This document shows positions 9,001 through 18,499 of a DNA stretch of 64,000 nt, in pieces. The notes under the pieces are model-generated. The model made no database searches, had not been told where the DNA came from, and saw nothing but the letters and a program-made list of their open reading frames with translations. The translations under genes were made by a program, and so were the position numbers. Positions within the stretch are counted from its first letter, which is position 1, and each line of letters opens with the position of its first letter. The DNA comes from Pseudomonas sp. GD04091 (GTDB lineage: Bacteria; Pseudomonadota; Gammaproteobacteria; Pseudomonadales; Pseudomonadaceae): contig NZ_JAOEBG010000001.1 in the NCBI RefSeq assembly GCF_029836165.1, positions 372,001-436,000 on the forward strand, written 5' to 3'.

Positions 9001-9309
9001 ATGACGACCATGCGAGCCTATACCCATCCCAACCCCGAAGACCTGACGCTGGAGCGCCTGCTCTACGCCCTGAGCGATCCTGTGCGCATGGAAATCGTGC
9101 GTCGCCTGGCTGGAGTCGCCGAAGCCAGCTGCGGCGAGCTGGACGGCGGCCGGCCCAAGTCCAGCATGTCCCATCACTTTCGCGTATTGCGCGATTCCGG
9201 GCTGGTGCACACCCGTAATGTCGGCACCACGCACATGAACTCGCTGCGCAGCGATGAGCTGGAAAGCCGCTTCCCAGGGCTGCTGGGCAGTATTCTCGAG
9301 CAGCGTTGA
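9001..9309 (+). CDS. ArsR-family winged-helix repressor
   Basis: A 102-residue protein (or 99 if the ATG at 9010 is used; neither has a strong ribosome site). It has the ArsR fold: LTLERLLYALSDPVRMEIVRRLAG, then the recognition helix in GGRPKSSMSHHFRVLRDSGLVHTRNVGT. There is no metal-binding CxC in the recognition helix, so it is a non-metal member, probably sensing an electrophile or redox state. Its one internal cysteine (ASCGELD) is a possible sensor. Being divergent from xenA with a dyad between, it most likely represses xenA and itself. Confidence 0.85.
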   Translation: MTTMRAYTHPNPEDLTLERLLYALSDPVRMEIVRRLAGVAEASCGELDGGRPKSSMSHHFRVLRDSGLVHTRNVGTTHMNSLRSDELESRFPGLLGSILEQR

Positions 9310-9337
9310 GTTTCCAGGCCACGCGGAGCCAGGCACC

Positions 9338-9383
9338 GTAGCGCCTGCTTCGCGGGCAAGCCCGCTCCCGCAGGGATACAGTT
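9338..9383. repeat. Single REP element
   Basis: The unit has the CTTCGCGGGCAAGCCCGCTC core with a CGGGC/GCCCG stem. It lies after the ArsR-family gene and before the mqo terminator, in the convergent gap 9310-9530. Confidence 0.7.
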
Positions 9384-9457
9384 CCCTGCACGACAGCGCA
9401 GCCCCAAAGGGCTGGGCGATCTCCTCCAAGGCCCCTGGTCCGGGCAAAACTCAGGCA

Positions 9458-9496
9458 CAAAAAAACCACGAGGCCGCCAGGGGCGATCCTCGTGGT
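9458..9496 (-). terminator. Rho-independent terminator of mqo
   Basis: On the minus strand ACCACGAGG pairs with CCTCGTGGT and is followed by a run of T. It stands 35 bases after the mqo stop codon. Confidence 0.85.
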
Positions 9497-9530
9497 CGGT
9501 GTTGCCGGGCAAGCCCGGCAAGCATGGGCC

Positions 9531-11168
9531 TTACAGTGCCATGTCGTTGGCAGGCTTGCTCTCGACCGGTGCGGCTGGCGCGACGCGGGTCTCGACGCTC
9601 TGGTCGATCACTGGCGGCTTCTCCAGCTGCAGCACTTCGGCGGTGTAGTCCCACTCTTTCTGGGTGGCGGCCGCCGAATCGTTCAGCTTGGTACCGTAGC
9701 TCGGCACGATCTCCTTGATCCTGGCCTGCCACTCAGGGGTGGCGACCTTCTCCTTGAACACGGTTTCCAGCACGTTGAGCATGATCGGCGCGGCAGTCGA
9801 GGCACCTGGCGAGGCGCCCAGCAGGCCGGCGATGGTGCGGTCCTGGGAGGCGACGACTTCGGTACCCAGCTTCAGCACCCCGCCCTTCTCTTCGTCACGC
9901 TTGATGATCTGCACGCGCTGACCGGCCTGCCACAGCTTCCAGTCTTCCTTCTTGGCGTTCGGGAAGTAGGTCTGCAGCGCGGCGAAGCGGTCGTCGTCCG
10001 ACTGCATCAGCTGGCCGGCGAGGTACTCGACCAGCGGGTACTGGTCGATGCCGACGCGGGCCATAGGCCAGACGTTGTGGGTGGTGGTGCTGCTCAGCAG
10101 GTCCAGGTACGAGCCGTTCTTCAGGAACTTGGTCGAGAAGGTGGCGAATGGCCCGAACAGGATCACGCGCTTGCCGTCCAGCACGCGGGTGTCCAGGTGC
10201 GGAACGGACATGGGTGGCGCGCCGGTGGAGGCGATGCCGTAGGCCTTGGCCATGTGCTGCATGGCCACGGTCGGGTTCTCGGTCACCAGGAACGAACCAC
10301 CTACCGGGAAGCCGGCGTATTCCTTGGCTTCAGGAATGCCCGACTTCTGCAGCAGCTTCAGCGCGCCACCGCCGGCACCGATGAACAGGAACTTGGCGTC
10401 GGTGGCCGTTACGCTACCGTCCTTCAGGTTCTTGTACTCGACGTGCCAGGAGCCGTCTTCGTTACGGGTGATGTCCTGCACTTCGCTGGACAGCTTCAGG
10501 TCGAAGTTCTCTTTGGTCTTCAGGTGACCGACGAACTGGCGGGTGATCTCACCGAAGTTGACGTCGGTGCCGATCGGCGTCCAGGTCACGGCCAGCTTCT
10601 GGTTCGGATCACGACCTTCCATCATCAGCGGGACCCACTTGGCGATCTGCGCGTGGTCTTCCGAGTACTGCATCGAGCGGAACAGCGGGCTGGCCTGCAG
10701 GGCCTCGTAACGCTGCTTGAGGAACTTGATGTTGTCATCGCCCCAGACGAAGCTCATGTGCGGCGTGGTGTTGATGAACGAGTGCGGGTTCTTCAGCACG
10801 CCCTGGCGTACCTGCCAGGCCCAGAACTGGCGGGAGATCTGGAACGACTCGTTGATCTCGATGGCCTTGGTGATGTTGACCTTGCCATCTTTGTCCAGCG
10901 GGGTGTAGTTCAGCTCGGCCAGCGCGGAGTGGCCGGTACCGGCGTTGTTCCAGCCGTTGGAGCTTTCTTCGGCGACGCCGTCCAGGCGCTCGACCATCTC
11001 CATCGACCAGCTTGGCTCCAGCTCGTTGAGCCAGACAGCCAGGGTGGAGCTCATGATGCCGCCGCCAACCAGCAGCACGTCGACTTTCTTGGTGTCAGCA
11101 GCGTGCGCTTGCATGAAGCTCGCCGCGACAGCCAGACCCAGCAAGGTCTTGCCAGCTTTCTTGAACAT
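9531..11168 (-). CDS. mqo: Malate:quinone oxidoreductase
   Basis: A 545-residue FAD enzyme that oxidises L-malate to oxaloacetate and passes electrons to quinone. The ATG gives a cleavable signal-like N-terminus ([22 protein letters not shown], then DTKK). It is followed by the FAD motif [19 protein letters not shown] and the Mqo hallmark [20 protein letters not shown]. putida-group genomes have several Mqo paralogues; a version with an N-terminal leader, next to these neighbours, corresponds to one of the secondary copies. The frame is open further upstream but that part has no family resemblance. No partner genes adjoin it. A hairpin terminator follows. Confidence 0.93.
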   Translation of the reverse strand: MFKKAGKTLLGLAVAASFMQAHAADTKKVDVLLVGGGIMSSTLAVWLNELEPSWSMEMVERLDGVAEESSNGWNNAGTGHSALAELNYTPLDKDGKVNITKAIEINESFQISRQFWAWQVRQGVLKNPHSFINTTPHMSFVWGDDNIKFLKQRYEALQASPLFRSMQYSEDHAQIAKWVPLMMEGRDPNQKLAVTWTPIGTDVNFGEITRQFVGHLKTKENFDLKLSSEVQDITRNEDGSWHVEYKNLKDGSVTATDAKFLFIGAGGGALKLLQKSGIPEAKEYAGFPVGGSFLVTENPTVAMQHMAKAYGIASTGAPPMSVPHLDTRVLDGKRVILFGPFATFSTKFLKNGSYLDLLSSTTTHNVWPMARVGIDQYPLVEYLAGQLMQSDDDRFAALQTYFPNAKKEDWKLWQAGQRVQIIKRDEEKGGVLKLGTEVVASQDRTIAGLLGASPGASTAAPIMLNVLETVFKEKVATPEWQARIKEIVPSYGTKLNDSAAATQKEWDYTAEVLQLEKPPVIDQSVETRVAPAAPVESKPANDMAL

Positions 11169-11492
11169 TGATCGATTCCAGTCAGTAGAACGGAGGGTGG
11201 GCCTGTGGCTGGCCCCGGTTTCCATGTTCTTCAGCGCAGGCTTGTTGTGATCATTGTTCAGCAGCCAGAGAGCATTGGACGCGCCAGCCTTTGGTCGGAT
11301 TGACCGACAAGGCTGAAACGATTTACGGATTGTAACCGAATTGCCAGCACAAACAAACGCGGGCCGGGGCGTCAAGACGACAGGTTGCCACGCGACAAGC
11401 CACCACGCCCGGAAAACAAAAACCCCCAGCCACATCCATGGCCGGGGGTCTTGGATCAGGTCGCGAACGACCCGATCAGGGCATTTCCAAGA
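11169..11492. other. Gap between mqo and the small lipoprotein gene
   Basis: Contains the mqo promoter region near 11170-11340 and the terminator of the lipoprotein gene. I see no further coding region and no strong dyad. Confidence 0.6.
11417..11450 (-). terminator. Terminator of the DUF4223-type lipoprotein gene
   Basis: On the minus strand CCCCCGGCCA pairs with TGGCTGGGGG, then a T run. It lies about 45 bases beyond the stop codon. Confidence 0.85.
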
Positions 11493-11684
11493 TTACTGCT
11501 GTTGCGGCAGTTTATCGATCGGGCCGCAGCCGCCGATGATCTTGGAGATCGAAACCGATGGGTGGAACAGGTAGTCGTACGAGCAGTTCTTAGGCTGGTT
11601 GTAGACCTGGCCGGTGCAGCCGGACAGCAGGGCAACGCCCGAAACGACAGCAACAGCGACAGTAGCTTTGATCAGCTTTTTCAT
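11493..11684 (-). CDS. Small DUF4223-type lipoprotein
   Basis: A 63-residue precursor. The lysine-rich start and hydrophobic stretch end in a lipobox, LLSGC at residues 19-23, so the mature protein is about 41 residues anchored by a lipidated cysteine. The mature part has two more cysteines (NCSYDY and GCGPID) that may form a disulfide. It resembles the short Pseudomonas lipoproteins annotated as DUF4223. AAGGA lies close to the ATG and a strong terminator follows, so it is a single-gene unit and is probably well expressed. Function is not known. Confidence 0.8.
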   Translation of the reverse strand: MKKLIKATVAVAVVSGVALLSGCTGQVYNQPKNCSYDYLFHPSVSISKIIGGCGPIDKLPQQQ

Positions 11685-12034
11685 AACAATCCTTATAATC
11701 CATGATCCACCATCAACTCTGATGGCGCGCGGATCATACGGGAAAAGAACGCAGGAGAGAAAGCCGTTAGTTCTAGCGCACTCGCTACAGCATCGACTTT
11801 CATATGCGCTCCGCGCGCAACTTTACCTGTTCAGCGCCTGCTTAAACGATACAGTCGTGACACGTTCAACACCGTGACAGTTAATAGCCTGAATTCTCGC
11901 AGCACACGCGGGGACAGGAACTTTCCGAGTAGCGGACCGGCAAGTAACTATCCCCCGGCGCTTCAGATCTGAAGGCCAACCTTAAACTTTCAAGCAACAT
12001 GACGCGATCTTTCGCCCTTCAGCAGTGACACTTT
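11685..12034. other. Gap between the small lipoprotein and the RND pump
   Basis: Holds the lipoprotein promoter at the left and a perfect CTTCAG/CTGAAG palindrome at 11961-11974, which may end pump transcription. No open frame here has coding character. Confidence 0.5.
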
Positions 12035-15000
12035 TCAGCCAGGCACGACATGAGGATCCGGCCGCGTCATGCTTGAAGGATGGGCGGGAAGGCTCGCCCC
12101 GAGCTTCCTCAGCACAACGTAGAACACCGGCGTCAGGAACAGGCCGAACAACGTCACCCCGAGCATCCCGCAAAATACCGTGACCCCCGTGGCATGGCGC
12201 ACTTCGCTACCCGCACCGCTGTCCACCAGAAGCGGCACGGCACCGGCGATGAAGGCCACGGAAGTCATCACGATCGGGCGCAGGCGCAACCGACAGGCTT
12301 GTAATGCCGCCTCGAGGGTGGCGCGGCCCTGCATCTCCAGCTCCCGAGCGAACTCGACGATCAGGATCGCGTTCTTGCAGGCCAGCCCCATGAGCACCAC
12401 CAGCCCGACCTGAACGAACACGTTGTTGTCGCCACCGCTCAGCCAGACTCCGGTCAGCGCGGCGAACATGCAGATGGGGACGATCAGGATCACGGCGAGC
12501 GGCAAGGTCCAGCTTTCGTACAGCGCCGCCAGGACCAGGAACGCGAGCGCGACAGCGATCGGGAACACGATCGCCGCCGTGTTGCTCTGGGTAACCTGCT
12601 GGTAGCTCAGATCGGTCCATTCCAGCTCGATACCCCGCGGGAGCGTGCGGGCCGCAATCGCTTCGAGCTTGCTGATGACCTCCCCCGAAGACATCGCTTT
12701 CGGGTCGGCATCGCCGATCAGGTCCGCGGCGGGGTAGCCGTTGAAACGCATCACCGGATCCGGCCCGTAGGTCGGCACGATCGTGACCATTGCGCTGACA
12801 GGCACCATCTCGCCCCGAGCGTTTCGTACGCGCAGGTTAGCGACATCTTCCCTGGTTTGCCGGAAGCTGGAATCTGCCTGGGCGACCACTCGGTAGACCC
12901 GGCCAAACAGGTTGAAGTCGTTTACGTAGACCGATCCGAGATACGTCTGCAGCGTATCGAAGATGGCCGTCAACTCCACGCCCTGGGCTTGAGCCTTGGT
13001 GCGATCGACCTTCACTTCAAGCTGGGGGATGTTGGACTGGTAGGAGCTGACCGGGAAGGTCATGCCAGGCGTACTGGCAACTTCTGCCTGGAACCTGGCA
13101 AGGGCTTGCTGCAACGCGGCATAGCCCAGACCGCCCCGATCGGTCAGGAACAGGGAATAGCCGGAGCCGTTACCCAACCCCTGGATCGGCGGCGGCAGCA
13201 ACGCGTAGGCGGCACCGTCCTTGATCGCCGCGAACCGGCTGTTCAGCTCGGTGTTGATGTCCTCTGCGCTGCGCGTGCGTTCGCCAAACGGCTTGAGGAT
13301 GACGTAGGCGGTCACCAGGTTCGGCGTGGTGGTGCTCTGCAGTGCGTTCAAACCCACATAGGAGTTGGCGTAGTCGACACCCTCCACGGTCGAGGCTATC
13401 GCCGACATCTGCCGGGCGACGGCCTCGGATCGGGACAGCGAGGCACCTGGCGGCAGTGTCGCCCCGGCGAACAGGTAGAGCTTGTCCTGGTTTGGAATGA
13501 AACCGCTGGGAATCGTCTTGAACAGCACCCCGGTAATACCCAGCAAGGCGGCATAGACCACGAACACCACCCCTTTACGTGGCAAAAGCCGTGCAATGCT
13601 GCCTTCGTAACGCGCCGAAGTCCGATTGAAGAACCGGTTGAATGGGCGCAACAGCCAACCCAGCGCGCAATCCATCCAACGGCTCAGGCGATCCTTGGGG
13701 CTGGCGTGGTGACGCAACAGCTTCGCCGCCAAGGCCGGCGACAGGGTGAGCGAGTTGATCGTCGAGATCACGGTAGAGATGGCGATCGTGACCGCGAACT
13801 GCTTGTAGAACTGCCCCGTGACGCCGCTCATGAAGGCCATGGGAATGAACACGGCGCACAGTACCAGGCCGATCGCCAGAATAGGCCCTGATACTTCGCG
13901 CATGGCCTGATGGGCCGCCTCGAGCGGCGTCAGGCCAAGTTCGATGTTCCTCTCGACGTTTTCCACCACCACGATCGCGTCGTCCACCACGATGCCGATG
14001 GCCAGCACCATGCCGAACAAGGTGAGGGTATTGATCGAATAGCCGAGCAGGTAGAGAAACGCGAAGGTCCCCACTATCGATACCGGGACGGCGATCAACG
14101 GAATGATCGACGCGCGCCAGGTCTGCAGGAACAGCACGACCACCAGAACGATCAGGACCATCGCCTCGAACAGCGTGTGCTGGACAGCGCTGATCGACTC
14201 GCGCACGAACACCGTCGGGTCCCAGACACTGACGTATTTCACGCCCTCGGGGAAATCCTTCGATAACGCATCGAGCTTCGCGTAGACCTTGTTGGCGACA
14301 TCGATGGCGTTGGCTCCCGGCGTCAGGAAGATACCGACCGCGACTTCCTGATTCTTCCCACGAAACACCCGCATCGTGTAGTCGCCGGCGTCCAGCTGGA
14401 CCCGAGCCACGTCGCCCAGGCGCGTGACCTGCCCGTCGCTTCCGGTCTTGAGGACGACGTCGGCAAACTCCTGCTCGGTCTTCAACCGGCCCTGGACATT
14501 GATCGAGATGAGGAACTCCGTCCCTTGCGCAGAAGGCTCGGCGCCCAGCTGGCCCGCGGAAACCTGCACGTTCTGCTGACGCACCGCGCGGATCGCATCC
14601 TCGGCCGTGATGTTACGCGCGGCAAGCTTGTTCGGATCGAGCCAGATGCGCATCGCGTAATCGCCCGAGCCGTAGAGCACGACGTCGCCGACCCCTTGAA
14701 TACGGGCCAGCTCGTCCTTCACGTGCAGGCGCAGGTAGTTACGCAGATAGAGCGCATCGAACGTGTCGTTGCTGGAGTACATGTCCACGTACATCAGCGG
14801 CGTCGGCGATTGCTTCTGGGTGGTGATGCCGTATTGACGGACCGATTCCGGCAAGCGCGAAAGCGCCTGGCTGACGCGGTTCTGGACGCGAACCGCGGCA
14901 GTGTCGGGGTCGATCCTGGCATTGAAGGTGACGACCACCTGGAGGGTGCCATCGGAGCTGGCCACCGACTTCAGGTACACCATGTCCTCGACCCCATTGA

Positions 15001-15211
15001 TCGCCTCCTCCAGCGGAACGGCGACCGACTCGGCAATTTCCTTGGGATTGGCGCCGGGGTAGGTCGCTTTCACCACCACGGTGGGCGGAACCACTTCCGG
15101 GTACTCACCGACCGGCAACAGCGGAATCGCGATCAGGCCGGCGGCGAAAATAACGATCGACAGGACTATCGCGAAGATTGGCCTGTCGATAAAAAACTTA
15201 GAGAAGTCCAT
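12035..15211 (-). CDS. RND multidrug efflux permease (MexF/OqxB-like)
   Basis: A 1058-residue inner-membrane proton/drug antiporter of the HAE1 family. It starts MDFSKFFIDRPIFAIVLSI, with the first transmembrane helix and the PLLPVGEYPEVVPP entry to the porter domain. Two large periplasmic loops and 12 membrane helices are visible. The proton-relay helix 4 carries GIVVDDAIVVVENVERN, with the conserved adjacent aspartates. The sequence is nearer to the MexF/OqxB group than to MexB, which suggests chloramphenicol- or quinolone-like substrates, but substrates cannot be read from sequence. It follows its adaptor gene by 18 bases. No outer-membrane channel gene adjoins, so a TolC/OprM-type protein elsewhere must complete the pump. 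Confidence 0.92.
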   Translation of the reverse strand: MDFSKFFIDRPIFAIVLSIVIFAAGLIAIPLLPVGEYPEVVPPTVVVKATYPGANPKEIAESVAVPLEEAINGVEDMVYLKSVASSDGTLQVVVTFNARIDPDTAAVRVQNRVSQALSRLPESVRQYGITTQKQSPTPLMYVDMYSSNDTFDALYLRNYLRLHVKDELARIQGVGDVVLYGSGDYAMRIWLDPNKLAARNITAEDAIRAVRQQNVQVSAGQLGAEPSAQGTEFLISINVQGRLKTEQEFADVVLKTGSDGQVTRLGDVARVQLDAGDYTMRVFRGKNQEVAVGIFLTPGANAIDVANKVYAKLDALSKDFPEGVKYVSVWDPTVFVRESISAVQHTLFEAMVLIVLVVVLFLQTWRASIIPLIAVPVSIVGTFAFLYLLGYSINTLTLFGMVLAIGIVVDDAIVVVENVERNIELGLTPLEAAHQAMREVSGPILAIGLVLCAVFIPMAFMSGVTGQFYKQFAVTIAISTVISTINSLTLSPALAAKLLRHHASPKDRLSRWMDCALGWLLRPFNRFFNRTSARYEGSIARLLPRKGVVFVVYAALLGITGVLFKTIPSGFIPNQDKLYLFAGATLPPGASLSRSEAVARQMSAIASTVEGVDYANSYVGLNALQSTTTPNLVTAYVILKPFGERTRSAEDINTELNSRFAAIKDGAAYALLPPPIQGLGNGSGYSLFLTDRGGLGYAALQQALARFQAEVASTPGMTFPVSSYQSNIPQLEVKVDRTKAQAQGVELTAIFDTLQTYLGSVYVNDFNLFGRVYRVVAQADSSFRQTREDVANLRVRNARGEMVPVSAMVTIVPTYGPDPVMRFNGYPAADLIGDADPKAMSSGEVISKLEAIAARTLPRGIELEWTDLSYQQVTQSNTAAIVFPIAVALAFLVLAALYESWTLPLAVILIVPICMFAALTGVWLSGGDNNVFVQVGLVVLMGLACKNAILIVEFARELEMQGRATLEAALQACRLRLRPIVMTSVAFIAGAVPLLVDSGAGSEVRHATGVTVFCGMLGVTLFGLFLTPVFYVVLRKLGASLPAHPSSMTRPDPHVVPG

Positions 15212-15229
15212 GGTAAGAGCCTTTGCGGA

Positions 15230-16420
15230 TCATCGTCCGTCATGACGGGTGCTGGAAACTTTCAGCTCATCGTTTTCAGGCGCGAGCACATTGGCCAAGA
15301 CCGGTGTTCCGGCGGCATAGATTTGCTGCAACCCGGAAACGATGACTTTGTCGTCCGGGCCAAGGCCCGCCGTGATGACCCGCTGCCCCTCCAGCAACCT
15401 GCCCATTTCGACATAACGCTTTTCGGCCGTCTTGGCGCCGCTCAGCACATAGACATACTGCTTGTCCTGGTCGGTCAGAATGGCTCGATCAGGCACCACG
15501 ACAACGTCCACCGGCTCGCCTACCGAAAGCTGCACCTTGGCGTAAAGGCCGGGGGTCAAAAGCCTGTCCGGGTTGCGCACCACGGCGCGCGCGCGGATCG
15601 TGCCTGTCGCCGCGTTGACCTGGTTGTCCAGGAACGTCAGGTCACCTTCGTACGCAAAGCGTTCGTCGGTGGCCAGGCCAATGCGCACGGCCGTCTTTGC
15701 CGAGGTCTTGAGCGTCTTCTGATAATTCAGGTAACTGTGCTCGTCGGGGTCGAAGTAGACATGGACCGGATCCTGCGACACGACCGATGTCAGCACGGAC
15801 TGATCCGCCACCGCCAGGTTGCCGACGGTCAGTTGAGCTCGGCTGGTACGGCCGTCGATGGGCGATCGAACCTCGGTAAATTCAAGGTTCAATGCTGAGG
15901 TGGCCACTGCAGATTCGGCCGCATGCACCTCGGCAACGCCCTGCTCGTAGGCCGTCCGCCGCTGCTCGGCCAGCTCCTTCGACACAGCGTTGGCGCTGAT
16001 GAGCTTTTGTGCGCGCAGGTCCTGCTGTCTGGCAAACGTCAGCGAAGCACGTGCCCGCTCCAGCTGGGCGCGCGCGCTGTCCAACGCTGCGCGATAGGGG
16101 CGCTGATCGATGACGAAAAGCAGATCGCCCTTGCGGACCTCGCCACCTTCCTTGTAAGCCACTCGGGTGATATATCCGCCCACCCGAGGGAGGATTGCCA
16201 CCGTTTCCATGGCGCCAACGCGGCCATTGAAACTGTCCCAATACCGGACGTGTCGAACAGCCACACTGACCACATCGACGACTGGAGGGCTTGCGGCTAT
16301 CGGGGCTGATGCTTCGTTGCAACCGCTGATAAATAAAATCGCGGTGATGATTCCGATAACGCTGACTGAATGGGCGCGCACAGGGCAGTCCTTCCTAAGC
16401 CAATGGATGATGAGGGCCAT
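15230..16420 (-). CDS. RND periplasmic adaptor (MexE-like membrane fusion protein)
   Basis: A 396-residue adaptor that links the RND permease to an outer-membrane channel. After an N-terminal hydrophobic segment a lipobox, FISGC at residue 34, indicates a lipoprotein. Then come the first half of the lipoyl domain (VAILPRVGGYITRVAYKEGGEVRKGDLLFVID) and an alpha-helical hairpin (residues ~100-180). The second lipoyl half is FTEVRSPIDGRTSRAQLTVGN, followed by beta-barrel and membrane-proximal domains. The start lies 6 bases after the stop of the small upstream gene and its own ribosome site is weak, so translational coupling is likely. The order adaptor-permease matches mexEF. Confidence 0.9.
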   Translation of the reverse strand: MALIIHWLRKDCPVRAHSVSVIGIITAILFISGCNEASAPIAASPPVVDVVSVAVRHVRYWDSFNGRVGAMETVAILPRVGGYITRVAYKEGGEVRKGDLLFVIDQRPYRAALDSARAQLERARASLTFARQQDLRAQKLISANAVSKELAEQRRTAYEQGVAEVHAAESAVATSALNLEFTEVRSPIDGRTSRAQLTVGNLAVADQSVLTSVVSQDPVHVYFDPDEHSYLNYQKTLKTSAKTAVRIGLATDERFAYEGDLTFLDNQVNAATGTIRARAVVRNPDRLLTPGLYAKVQLSVGEPVDVVVVPDRAILTDQDKQYVYVLSGAKTAEKRYVEMGRLLEGQRVITAGLGPDDKVIVSGLQQIYAAGTPVLANVLAPENDELKVSSTRHDGR

Positions 16421-16426
16421 TGCAGA

Positions 16427-16660
16427 TCACTTCGCAATCCGTTCATGGCCCGTCTTGTTGTTTCCGGACGCTTTCTCCATGAGCGCTCTGGAAGACTCGA
16501 GCTCGCGCTGTTCACGCGCAGCGCGGTCTTTGATCTGCTGAGCGAAAACAGCCCTGTTGTGATCGTGAAAACGTTTTGCTGCCTGCGCCCCATCTTCGGC
16601 ATGAGCGAAGAACGGCAGTGCAAGTACGACAACTGCACCGAACTTGATTATTGAACTCAT
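16427..16660 (-). CDS. Small secreted protein ahead of the RND operon, function unknown
   Basis: A 77-residue precursor, MSSIIKFGAVVVLALPFFAHA then EDG, with a clear signal peptide. GAGGA stands 7 bases before this ATG, which is why I prefer it to a start 10 codons upstream. The mature ~56 residues are very polar and predicted helical, rich in Arg, Lys, Glu and Gln with no cysteine. It ends 6 bases before the adaptor start and is therefore almost certainly the first gene of the pump operon. I do not recognise the family. A small periplasmic accessory of the pump, or a stress protein co-induced with it, would fit. Confidence 0.7.
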   Translation of the reverse strand: MSSIIKFGAVVVLALPFFAHAEDGAQAAKRFHDHNRAVFAQQIKDRAAREQRELESSRALMEKASGNNKTGHERIAK

Positions 16661-16802
16661 GTCATTTCCTCGAATGACGCGCACAGCCATGCGCCAACTG
16701 AACTTCAGTCTGAAATCGATATTTGATGTAAGTACCCGGTGGCTCTCAGCGGGCGATCAATTGACCCACCGCTCTGCAGGCCGCTGAATGTTGGCGCAGG
16801 AC

Positions 16803-17243
16803 TTATCGCGGTTGCATGGCGAAGCCGACGCCAAAACGGTTCCAGGCATTGATGGCCGCGATGACGAAGGTCAGCTCGGACAACTCCTGTGGGTTGAACT
16901 GGGCGGCCACCGCTTCATAAATCTCGTCGGGCGCGTGCGTCTGTGCAACCAGCGTCAGGGTCTCCGTCCACAACAGTGCCGCCCGTTCGCGTGCGTCGAA
17001 GAATGGGGTTTCCTTCCAGGCACTGATGGCCATCAAGCGACGCGGGGTTTCCCCGCCCTTCATGGCATCGCTGGTGTGCATGTCGATGCAGTAGGCGCAG
17101 CCGTTGATCTGCGAAGCGCGGATCCGCACCAGTTCGCGCAGCGATGCCGGCAGGATCGATTGAGAGGCCGCCTTTTCCAGGCCCATCATGGCTTTCATCG
17201 CTTGAGGGGCCGCTTCGTAGTAGTTGATGCGTTTGTTGCTCAT
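16803..17243 (-). CDS. AhpD-like / carboxymuconolactone decarboxylase-family protein
   Basis: A 146-residue all-helical protein starting MSNKRINYYEAAPQAM. The family signature is clear: LRELVRIRASQINGCAYCIDMHTSDAMKGGE, with the CxxC pair and the following histidine that form the peroxidase-type active site of AhpD-like proteins. Such proteins act as small disulfide-based peroxidases or alkylhydroperoxidase partners; the true substrate is unknown. CGGAG lies 8 bases before the ATG. It is divergent from the LysR gene, which probably regulates it. Confidence 0.87.
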   Translation of the reverse strand: MSNKRINYYEAAPQAMKAMMGLEKAASQSILPASLRELVRIRASQINGCAYCIDMHTSDAMKGGETPRRLMAISAWKETPFFDARERAALLWTETLTLVAQTHAPDEIYEAVAAQFNPQELSELTFVIAAINAWNRFGVGFAMQPR

Positions 17244-17353
17244 GGACGTTCTCCGACAGTTTGACCACACGCCGTGGCATGGGCGTACTGTAGAAAAACC
17301 CAATAGCCGGATAAACTAGGCCACATCGTTTTGTTTTTACGGAATTACGGACA

Positions 17354-18283
17354 ATGGCATTGGACCGATTGGAAGCCATGCGCGCGTTCTGCCGCATCGT
17401 CGAAGTAGGAAGCTTCAGCGGGGCGGCAGCGTCGCTCGATCTGGCCAAAACCACGATTTCAGGCCAGGTGCAGGCGCTGGAGGCCCTGCTGGGCATCAAG
17501 CTGCTGCACCGCACCACGCGCAAGGTCTCTCCCACCACGGAAGGGGCTGCGTACTATGCCCGGGCGCGCGCGGTGATTGATGATGTGGACGAGCTCGAGG
17601 CTTCGGTGTCCCAGAGCCGCAACATTGTGCGGGGCCGTGTGCGTATCGAAATGCCCTCACCGGTCGGCATTCTGCTCATCGTGCCGGCACTGGCCAGTTT
17701 CACCGCCAGGTTCCCGGAGATTCATCTCGACATCGGCTGCAGCGAGCGGGTCGTCGACCTTGTCCAGGAAGGGGTCGACTGTGCGATCCGTGGCGGCGTG
17801 GTGGCCGACCAGGACCTGGTGTGCCGCCCGATCGGCCAGATGCGCTTCTGCTTCTGCGCCGCCCCTGCCTACCTGGCGGCGGCCGACACGATCAGCACCC
17901 CTGCCGACTTGCCCCAGCACAAGCACCTGGGGTTCAAGTTTCCAGCCACGGACAGGCGCTATGTGCCAACCCTTAGCCGTGGAGCCGAGCACTTCACCCT
18001 CGATCATCCGCCGAGCATGTATTTCAACAACGGCAGTGCGATGGCAGGCGCGGCGGTCGCGGGCCTCGGCGTCGCATTCCTGCCCAGAGCCGAGGCCGAG
18101 CCTCACTTCAGAAGTGGCGCACTGGTCGAGATCTTGCCGCAATGGCAGATGGCGAGCATGCCCATGTCCATCGTCTATCCCTACACGCGGCATTTGTCGG
18201 CGAGAGTCAGGGCGTTCGCCGACTGGGTGACGGCGTTGATGGCGAGCGATCCACTGTGGTCACCCGAGGAGAATGCGTCGTAG
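17354..18283 (+). CDS. LysR-family transcriptional regulator
   Basis: A 309-residue regulator. The winged helix-turn-helix is at residues 1-65 (RLEAMRAFCRIVEVGSFSGAAASLDLAKTTISGQVQALEALLGIKLLHRTTRKVSPTTEG), followed by the linker helix. The periplasmic-binding-like effector domain starts with RGRVRIEMPSPVGILLIVPAL. It resembles the large CrgA-like group. The 110-base gap to the divergent AhpD-like gene is the probable operator region. Because MexEF-type pumps are often controlled by a LysR protein (MexT), a role on the nearby RND operon is also possible, but it is not adjacent to it. It is the last host gene before the island. Confidence 0.88.
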   Translation: MALDRLEAMRAFCRIVEVGSFSGAAASLDLAKTTISGQVQALEALLGIKLLHRTTRKVSPTTEGAAYYARARAVIDDVDELEASVSQSRNIVRGRVRIEMPSPVGILLIVPALASFTARFPEIHLDIGCSERVVDLVQEGVDCAIRGGVVADQDLVCRPIGQMRFCFCAAPAYLAAADTISTPADLPQHKHLGFKFPATDRRYVPTLSRGAEHFTLDHPPSMYFNNGSAMAGAAVAGLGVAFLPRAEAEPHFRSGALVEILPQWQMASMPMSIVYPYTRHLSARVRAFADWVTALMASDPLWSPEENAS

Positions 18284-18370
18284 CGGCAATCGTGGGACGT
18301 GCCTGGCGTCGGCAAAGAACTGCGGCCATGAATGACCTGGCCCTGCCCTAAAGCAATCCCCTGAAACGAC

Positions 18371-18406
18371 GAAGCCCCCGAAAACTTCAACGTTTTCAGG
18401 GGCTTC
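18371..18406 (-). terminator. Original terminator of tRNA-Ser, displaced by the island
   Basis: A strong hairpin: GAAGCCCC and GGGGCTTC with inner GAAAAC/GTTTTC pairing. It stands 13 bases from the left attachment site. If the island is removed, this hairpin falls directly downstream of the minus-strand tRNA-Ser gene, where a terminator is expected. It may now also serve the convergent LysR gene. Confidence 0.65.
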
Positions 18407-18419
18407 GACTACTTCGCGC

Positions 18420-18437
18420 ATGGCGGAGAGATAGGGA
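18420..18437. repeat. attL, left attachment site of the island
   Basis: ATGGCGGAGAGATAGGGA, identical to the tRNA-Ser 3' end at 27187-27204. It covers the CCA end, the 3' acceptor strand and part of the T stem. The match ends sharply on both sides, as expected for a recombination core. Confidence 0.9.
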
Positions 18438-18499
18438 CTTTCCGAATCCAACCCCTCAGCCCTTTAAAATCAATGGCTACATGGCTTTCAGGCGATTTT

